Assembly: GCF_903819215.1 (NCBI RefSeq)
Contig: NZ_CAIJCT010000012.1
Direction: 5' to 3' (one strand)
DNA: 45,847 nucleotides
Origin: Aedoeadaptatus coxii
GTDB taxonomy: Bacteria; Bacillota; Clostridia; Tissierellales; Peptoniphilaceae
Below are positions 7,000 through 15,900 of this stretch, one piece after another; the first letter of the stretch is position 1, and each line of letters starts with the position of its first letter. A model generated the notes under the pieces. That model did no database searches. It worked only from the letters and a program-made list of their open reading frames with translations, and had not been told where the DNA came from. The position numbers were made by a program, and so were the translations under genes.

Positions 7000-9900
7000 T
7001 TACGGTGTAGTTACGGATGCGCCACCATCCATTAGGCCGGCTTTGCTACCGGTTATTTCCACCTTCTGCCCGCTTTCAAGCGGTTTGTCTAAGGACACAG
7101 TTAATTTCCCTGTTGGAGAAGTGGAGAGATTCTTATCTGTAAGCTGTGGTTTACCGGCTACAGTGATTGTTATCTTAACATTCGGTTGTAGAGAAGTTAT
7201 GCTCAAACTGTTAAAACCGGCAGAGGGTACGGCAACACCCACTACAACTTGTTCTTTGTTATATTCTTCTATTGCCTTATCCAAATCTTCTTTAGCCTTT
7301 TCAGGTGTTTTTACATTTGGATCCTTTTGATCCTCCGGCTTCTTATAGTCATCGATGGTCTTTTGGGCTTCTTCTTTTGCTTTTTCCAAGTCGTCGGTCA
7401 CTTCTTTCGGCTTGGTGTCGTAGCCTTTGTCGCCCGGCTTCGGTGCATCTTTAATTTCATCGACCAGTTTATCTACTGTCTTTGCCTTATCCAATCGATC
7501 TTGTAGTTCCTTTTTATCTTTGTCATAATCCGGAGCATTCGGAACGATGGAGCCGTCGATTTTATCAATGGCTTCTTGTGCAGCTTGAATATCTGCAGGT
7601 GACGGTTTTTCACCGTTCTTGACTTTGTCTTCCACAACGGAAACTTTTGTGTCGGCATCTTTTTTATTCAATGCGTCGCGAAGTTCTTTTTCCGCTTGAT
7701 CGACATCATTTTGAGTCGGATCATTTTTATCGTTTTGATCCTCTGCAGCTTTGATGACATCATCCGCTTTATCCATTTTTTCCTTCAAGTTCTTATCGAA
7801 GGGATTCGCACCCGGATCATTCGGTTTCCAGTTGCCGTCTTTAGTAGCCTTATCGACGACGCCGTCGGCTTCTTTCTTGGTTTCTTTGATCTTATCCAGT
7901 TCAAGACCCACTTTTTTAGAAGCTTCCGAGGGATCTTTATCTTTTGCCGATGCCTTGACGGTAATCTTTTGACCGTCTTTTAGCACGTCAACGGGAACGG
8001 TAAAGGTTCCGTCCGCATTAACGCTTTGGTTGGTTTTCTTTTCAGCTTCCGAACCGTCTTTGTTTGTGACGATTACATCGACTTTTTCTGCGCCGGGAGC
8101 CTTACCGGATACGGTTTTGTCTCCTTGCTTCGGCGTGTTGATTTCAGGTTTTTCCAAGGGATCCTTGTTGCTGACGGTCTTGATGGCCGGTTCGGATTCG
8201 TTGTTCGAATCGTCGTAGACGTTAGCAATGACTTTTTGGCCTTCCTTGAGTTCAGTGTTAGGCAACGGAATGGAAATTCTATCCGTATCGTCTGCGGTCA
8301 AGGGCTTGCCATTAACTTTCCACGTATCGCCTTCTTTTATCGCTTCGACGGTGGTGACGGAATTGCCATCGGCTTCAGTAACCTTCACAATAATCTTATT
8401 TGCATCGGGTTCTCTGGGCACTTTCATGGTTACTTTCGTGTCCTTTGTTCGCGGCGAATCTAATTTCGGTTGTGCCGGAGCTTGTAAGTCACCGTCAGGT
8501 TTTCCATCTCCATTAGCATCAGGCAGAACGGTGACGGGTTGGGGTTTGGATTCGCTCATCGGTGCCTTGGTCGCGGTTACGTTTACTACCGTGTTTTCAG
8601 GAAGTTTCTTTCCGTCTTTTGTCGTTGCTTTAATGATATAGTCGCCATCTTCATTGGCTTCCGTTTCGCCAACAACTTCGCCATTTACTTTGGCAACAAC
8701 TTTTGCGCCGACTTCGGCTGTACCTTTAATGGTAGTGAAGTTATCTTTACCAACATTCAGTGCCGTTGCCGTCGGGGTATTGGTTTGTCCGCCCTTGTAT
8801 TGGGCTTCGATTTCTACACTCGTTGCAACCAGGTAATCGTCGGGCTTGGACCAGCCGGTGAAGACATTGTCGTCGGTGGCGGTCAAGGTCACATTCTTCT
8901 TCAATTCGCCGACGGTCTTGGTATTGGGCAGGACGTCCATGCAGACGACGGAAAGATTTTCCTTCTTCACTCCCTTAATGGTTGCCGTCATGGTTCCCTT
9001 GCCGTCCGTCTTAAAGGTGGCGCGTACATAGCCTTCGGGAATTTGCGAATTGGGGTCGTCGGTTATAATCACGTTTTGATTATAGGTTGCCGTTACTTCC
9101 AACTTTTTATCTGCTACAAGTTCCATCGTATCCGCTTTATCCCAAGCCTTAAAGGTGTAGCCGTCGTTAGCTTTTACCTTGGGCTTCTTCACTTCGCCTA
9201 AGGTGCGCGTAACGTCTTTCTTAATCAAGACGTCGTAAGCGGTGGTTTCGCCTTGTTCAAAGGTTCCGTTTTCGCCGGCAATAAATACCACGCGGGCGTA
9301 GCCTTTAGGAATGTCCGAGCTGGGATCGTCGACGGGTTTCATATCGTCGTTGTAGAGCGCTTTTACTGTCAAGGCTCTGCCCGTAATGTTTTCATCCAGC
9401 TTGGTCTTATCGTCTTTATCCCAGCCGGAGAAGACATTGGTGCCTTTGCCTTGAACTGTCGGTTTCGTTAAGTCGCCAAGGGTTTTATTTCCTGCAATTA
9501 AGACATCTTGTACTTTCGTTCCGTACAAAATCGTTCCCTTATCTGTAGGATCAAATGTTACCCTGACATAACCTTCCGGCACGTCTTTGCTCGTATCGGG
9601 ATTGGTGATGACCGTTTGCTTGTAAAGGGCCAAGACGATCATGTTCTTATCGAGTAAGGTGTCGTCCTTCTTATCCCAACCGATGTGGGTGTAGCCGTCG
9701 TTGGCAATAACAGCCGGCTTGCCCAGATCTTTCAGTGTCTTCTTGGCACTGACGCGAACGTCATAATAAGTCGGTTCCGTATCGTTAAACTTACCGTCCG
9801 TTCCCGGTGCAAACTTAATTCTTACCATTCCTTGGGGAGCCGGTTTGTCTTCATCCCGACCGCCGATAATATCTTTAGAATACTCGGCGGTAACGTTCAT

Positions 9901-12900
9901 GGATTCCGTAATAAGGGTGTCGTTGCCCTTATCCCACTTGGTGAAGAAATAATCTTTTTCCGAAATAACATTCGGTTTTTCCAAATCGCCAATGGTTAAT
10001 TTAGCTGCGATTCTTACGTCGAAGTTTGCCTTATCTCCCTCTTTCAGCGTACCATGCTCCCCTGCCATAAATTGAACACGGGCATAGCCTTTCGGCGGAT
10101 CCAACGTTTCGGGGTTGTCGATAATGTCTTGGTTGTACGTTGCGGTAATAGTATTCTTATCTTCCGTAAACTTGGTCTTAATGGATTCCATACCGAAAGT
10201 GGTTGTGCCGAACTTCCAGCCGCTGTGGCTGTAGTTTTTGTTGGCGATAACCTTGGGTGCACGTGCCCCTAAGTCCACTTCCGTATTCTTTCTTACATAG
10301 ACCTTGGTTACAGAACCATCTTCGAATTGACCGTTTTTACCCGGGTCGAAGTTGACCTCTACAAATCCCTTCTTCGGAGTTGCGGAAATATCGCCGCCGA
10401 TAAGGGCGTAAATGACGGTATCTTTTTCGAACTTGCCCTTGAGTTCATGGTTCCATCCGTCTAAGGAGTAACCGTCTTTCACTTTTACCGTGGGCGTTTT
10501 ACCGGTTAAATCTACCGCTACATTGGGGTCTACCTTGTATTTGGTCATGCCGCCGGTAATTTTCGCCGTGTCTTTGTCGTAGTCGAAGATTCTAAATTCC
10601 ACGGTCTTCCAATTCTTGGGCTCGGGTTTTTCATCGGTACCAACCACGCCCTTGGATTTCACATTGGCGGTAAATTGTTTTGCCGCGGTTATGGTTTCAT
10701 CCAGAACTAAATCCGGGCTCCACTTGGTGTCGCCTTTTACATAGCCGGGTTCATAAACCAAGTTAGGTTCTTGGAAATTGCCTGTAAGCAAATCTCTAAA
10801 TGACTTTTTGGCGGACGGATTGACGTAGTAGGTGATGATGCGCTTATCCGGATCTTGGCCTTCAAAGTGGGCGTTGGATCCTGCATTAAAGGTAACGGCC
10901 ACATAGCCTTTTTCCGGTTTGTCGGAAATGGCATCCAGTTTTTTGTATTGAGCGATATATTGAACCGTGCCGTTCGCCTTGGGGAATTGTCCCTTGATGG
11001 CATCGCCGACTTTTACCAATTTATCCTCTGTATCGCCGGATTTTAACCAACCGGTGAGTTGCCAGCCTTGGTCTGCGTCAATTTGCGGCGGTTGCATGGT
11101 GACGACTTTTTCCGGGTTAGCCCAGAGGGAGTAGGTCGTCTTACCATTTAAGCCCACCAACTTACCATTGTTACCTGCCAAGAATTGAATTTCCGTATAT
11201 CGATCATTCTTGTTCGGCGTAACATCCGTCGATTCCATGGATACCGGGGTAATTTCCGTATCCTTGGTAAACTGTTGGGTCAAGTTTTCTGACCAGCCGA
11301 TGTGCAGGTAGCCTGCAGCGACGACAACGTCGGGCGCAGGTACGCTGACGACCTTATTCGGGTTGACCCAGTATTCTTTTACTGCGTCTTTTTCCAGCTT
11401 CACGTGGTCGCCGTCTTTAAAGCTAATGTGTTTAAAGCCTGCCACAGGTTTTGTGGAAATTTCATTGGGGTCGGTGTATTTTGCATTAATTTCGGTAGTT
11501 TCAGTGAAGGTACCTTTCAGCGGCTTATCCCAACCGATGTGGGTATAGCCTTCATTGGCCTTAATCTTCGGCACTTTTTCGCTTAAATCGACTTCCTTAT
11601 TTTTCTTAACATAGACATTGGCGTTGCCGCTTTCGATAACCCCTTTGTCTCCGGGTTTAAATTGTACCAGGACAAAGCCGTCTTTGGATTGATCAGAAAT
11701 ATCTGAGCTGTAGGTGGCCTTGATCACCGTGTCCTTACCGTACTTCGTCTTTTGCGTTAAGTCCACTGCCGCGCCGTCGACACTCCATTTGTCGAAGGAC
11801 CAGTTGGTGTCGGCCTTGACGGTGGGCGCCTTGTCGCTCAATGCGATTTCTACTTCGGGGTTGACGAAGAGAATGGTCTTCTTGCCGTTTTCCGCAACAA
11901 CTTTACCGTGGTCGCCGCCGTCAAATTGAACCATGACGTAGCCGGCTTGCGGCGTGTCGGAAATGGCGGGCAATTTTTCGTATTGGGCCGTGGTTTCGAA
12001 ATTGGCGTTAAAGGGATTGGGAATGGTCGGATTCCAAACGTCCGCTTTTACCTTATAGCCCGTATTGGGAATAGGCGTCGGTACCGGTACATCCTTGGCT
12101 TCCGTACCCGGTTTCACGTAGAATTTCGACGTGCCTTCCAGCTTGCCGTTTTCTCCGCCATTAAAGACCACATCCAGGTAGCCTGCCGGTTTGGTGACGG
12201 TGACGCCGTCTTGTACGGGAATGACCTTGTCCTTATTGTATAGACTTGCCGTTGCCTTGGTGTTTGATGTTACAATGCTTGCCGCATTTTGATTGCCGGA
12301 ATAGGTCCATGCAGGGTAGCTTACGGCATAGCCTGTGGCGGGCTTAATAGTCGGTGCCAATAATCCGCCCAGTTTTACATTGCCTTTCGGGTTGACGTAA
12401 TAGGTGGTTTCGCCATCCAGCGTCGCCTTGGCGGCATCCGCCGTAAAGGTGACGGTGACGTAGCCGTCGGGTTTGGTGTTGCCCTTACCCGGAATAACGT
12501 CGCGGCCTTCTCTGTATTGAGCGAAGACGGATCCGTCTTGGTCAAATTTCTTCCCTGCAGCAGGGAATGCTTCCGTGCCTTCCTTGTTAAGAGCCCATGC
12601 GTTAAAAGCCTTGTCTTGCGGCGGAATCAATCCTTTTTCCGCTACGGCAAAGTCGTTTGTCGTCATGGTGTAGGTCTTCTTTACATAGAAGGAAGACTTG
12701 GTGCCTTGGGCGAATTCACCGCCGTTGGCGTTCAGGCTGACGGTAACGTATTTGTTCGGATCCGGATTGACAGGTTTATTATTGTCGTTAGGATCGAAGG
12801 GAATGACATTGTCGTTGGCCTTGTAGCCGGCGTAAATGGTGGCATCCTTATCGAATGTCCTGCCGGTAAATTGTTTTGTATTTTCCTTATCTTCCGTCCA

Positions 12901-15900
12901 CTTGTCGAATGCCTTGTTGGCAGGCGCTTCCAAGCCCAAGCGAGCTTGGTCAAAGTCTGCCGGTTTCACTTCATAGGTCTTTAAGACGTAGAAGGAAGAT
13001 TTCGTACCTTTGGCAAATTCACCGCCGTTGGCATCCAGGCTGACAGTGACGTAACGCTTTGCGTCGGGATTGGGTGTCGGGTTGGGATCGGTGGGATCAA
13101 AGGGAATAATACCCGCATTTTCCGTCACGGTGGTCTTAGCCAAGGGGCTTTCCTTGCCGTGTTCGGTGACGACGGCGCCGACTTCCGTGCCCACTTTTTG
13201 ATAGGGCACGTCGGTGGTGTAGTTGCCCTTTTCATCCACTTGGGCGATGCCGATTTTTTCGAGCTTTTCAGTTTCTTCCTTCGTATTCGGATCGGTGACC
13301 TTCGTTACCTTATAAATGGTGACGATGGCGCCCGGGTTTTCAGACTTACCGTTGACAGTGGTCTTATTGGCATTTTTATTTTCGGCCACGATGGTGGGCA
13401 TAGCCGGAGCGGCGTAATCTTCAATCATCTTGGTCATGGACCGAGGATTCAACATATCGTCCAGGACGATGACTTGAACCTTTTCTTTGGGGTTAATTGT
13501 AACGTCAAAGAGCACGTTCATTTTTCCGCCGGTTAAATAGATGGGATTGAACTTGTCATCTCGCCACAATTCCTTGTGTTCGCCGTCGCGAGTCAGGATT
13601 TTTTCCACTCCGCCTACGCGAATGACGATCTTCGTCGCATCGTCGGTAATATCCGTAAGTGTAATGGATTTTCCGCCGGGCTTCAAGGATTGAATGGCAG
13701 GCGATGTGGGTGCCTTAACATCCATTTCGACAGGAACGGCCTTGGATTCTTTTTTCCCGTCTTCCTGTTGAGTAATCCAAACTTTGTCGCCGATATTGGT
13801 GCCTACACCTTGGCTAAGGATAATTTCCTGCTCATCATTATCTAGTGCGGTTTTCACTGCGGCGGTAACGGTGGCATTGGTGGGCTCTTTCAAGTAAACT
13901 CTGATGACGGCGCCTTTCATGCCCTTAACCGTAATCTTGTGTTCGTATTCGCTGTAGTCCTTGCTGATCTTGTTGGGAATTTGCTTTGCGCTTACCACAG
14001 CATCAGACGTGGGGCGGTCGACTACTTCCACAGTCCAATCTTTTTCAGATTTGTTGCCAAACTTATCTTCCATGACCAGGTTTACAGTATTGGTGGCCTC
14101 GGTGTCGCCGGCTTTACCCGTCGCCTTCCACTTAGTGGCAAGCTGGGTGGCTTGTTCTTTATCGAGCTTCATATCTACCGGCAATCCTTCGTTGCTCGTC
14201 AATAAAGCATCTTCGTCGGTAGTAATGGCAGAAGGTGCGTTCACATCTTCCCCTGCGTAGACGGTAAGCTTGTCGGCAGTAATCTTCGGGCCTTGTAAGT
14301 CTACCTTGCAGGGAATCGTCGAACGAGATGGTTTGTAGCCATCTTGTTCACCGTAAACCGCCACATTGTCGCCGTCCTTAAAATCCGGATTCTTAGATTT
14401 AGGTACGCGGAATACATAGTAGCTGCCTTCACGAGTCGCCGTTACGTCGGATCCGTCTAAATTCTTATAAGCTTTTGCTTTTTCTTCGCCTGTTTTTGCC
14501 GAAGCATCGAAGAGGGTGAGTACGGCGCCTGCTTGGAATTGTTCCAATTCCTTTGTAGGTGCTAAGGCGCGAATAACAACGTATTCCTCTCCGTCTTTGG
14601 TTTCAAGTTTCCGTTGTTCCAAACCGTTTAAAGACGGGGCATCTTGCTTTTCCAGTACCCTTTCCACAGCAGTGCCGGATTTGTCATTTTGAGTCAAACT
14701 ATAATAGGTTGCTCCTACGTCTTGGCCTGCCTTCAGGTATTTATACTTGTTTTTACCTTCCAAATCCAGTTTAAGAACCAGTGTCTTCTCGCCCTTATCT
14801 TCAATTTCCGTAAGGGTGTAATTGGTTTCATTGGATGCGTCCCACGTGCTCTTGCCATTGGGGGTCACGCGATTCCACTTCTTGTTGTCATTCTTATCCC
14901 GTTGGAAGGTAATTTTTTCGGCTACTTCCGGCAGATCGAATTCCACAACTTGTACGCGGGGATCTTCCGGTGCCTTTAATTTGACTTCCGTATCTCTGTC
15001 GTAAAGCCTTCTGAAGGTCGGGTTCGCCAAATTAACTTTCAAGTTGTAGAAAGTGGTTTTGTAAGAAGGCGTTGTGCCGACGGTGGAATTGTTGGCTTGG
15101 GTTTCCGTAATGGCGGTGCCGTTTTCGTAAAGCTTACGCACCGTCGCCCCGGAGAAGGCGTCCACTTTTCCATCGCCCTTAGGAACGACTAGAGATTGTA
15201 CTTTGGAAATGGAGGTATTGTCCCACACTTCCCCGGGCTTTTTGTGGAGGTTGTCCGCCACCGTCGCCCAAATGTTGGTCCAACGTTGACCGAATCCATT
15301 GTACTTGTCAGCACCGGATTGGCCTTGTTCAAATTCTACGGCAATGTAGGAAAGTCGCTTGCCGTAGGCGTCGTAAGAAGGCAGATTCCATTTCAAGGGA
15401 GCGCCGTTCTTTTTCAGATCTTGCAAGCTGCCCTTGACCAAATAATAGTTGGCTTGACCGGTAATGGTCGGGTCGTTAGCTTCCGTTACCGCCGTACGGA
15501 ACAAGAGGCCGATTTGGATGGGCTCTGCCAATGCCGGATCTTGTGCCGGCGTTTCATCTTGCTTGCCGTGGGCCAGTTGTTGAAGGATTTCCTTTACATT
15601 CTTGCCCTTAAACTTTTCGCTGGTGGAATCATACCATTGTTTCGTCAATTCAATATTGAAGTAAGGTTTCCACGCGGCGTAAAGGTGAACTTCGTTGTTT
15701 TTATCCGGCGTGATCTTTTCAAAGAGCTTACCTGCCGCCGCTTGGCCGATACCTTGAGCCTTGGTACGAACGGTGGAGAGGTAATAGGTGCCCTCTTTCC
15801 CTTCGCCGACTTTGGCGAGCATCCCCATATTGGAGAACAAGTCTTCAATTTTTACATTGCTATTATCTTTAACAGTCGACCAACCGACAAGGTTGTAGCC

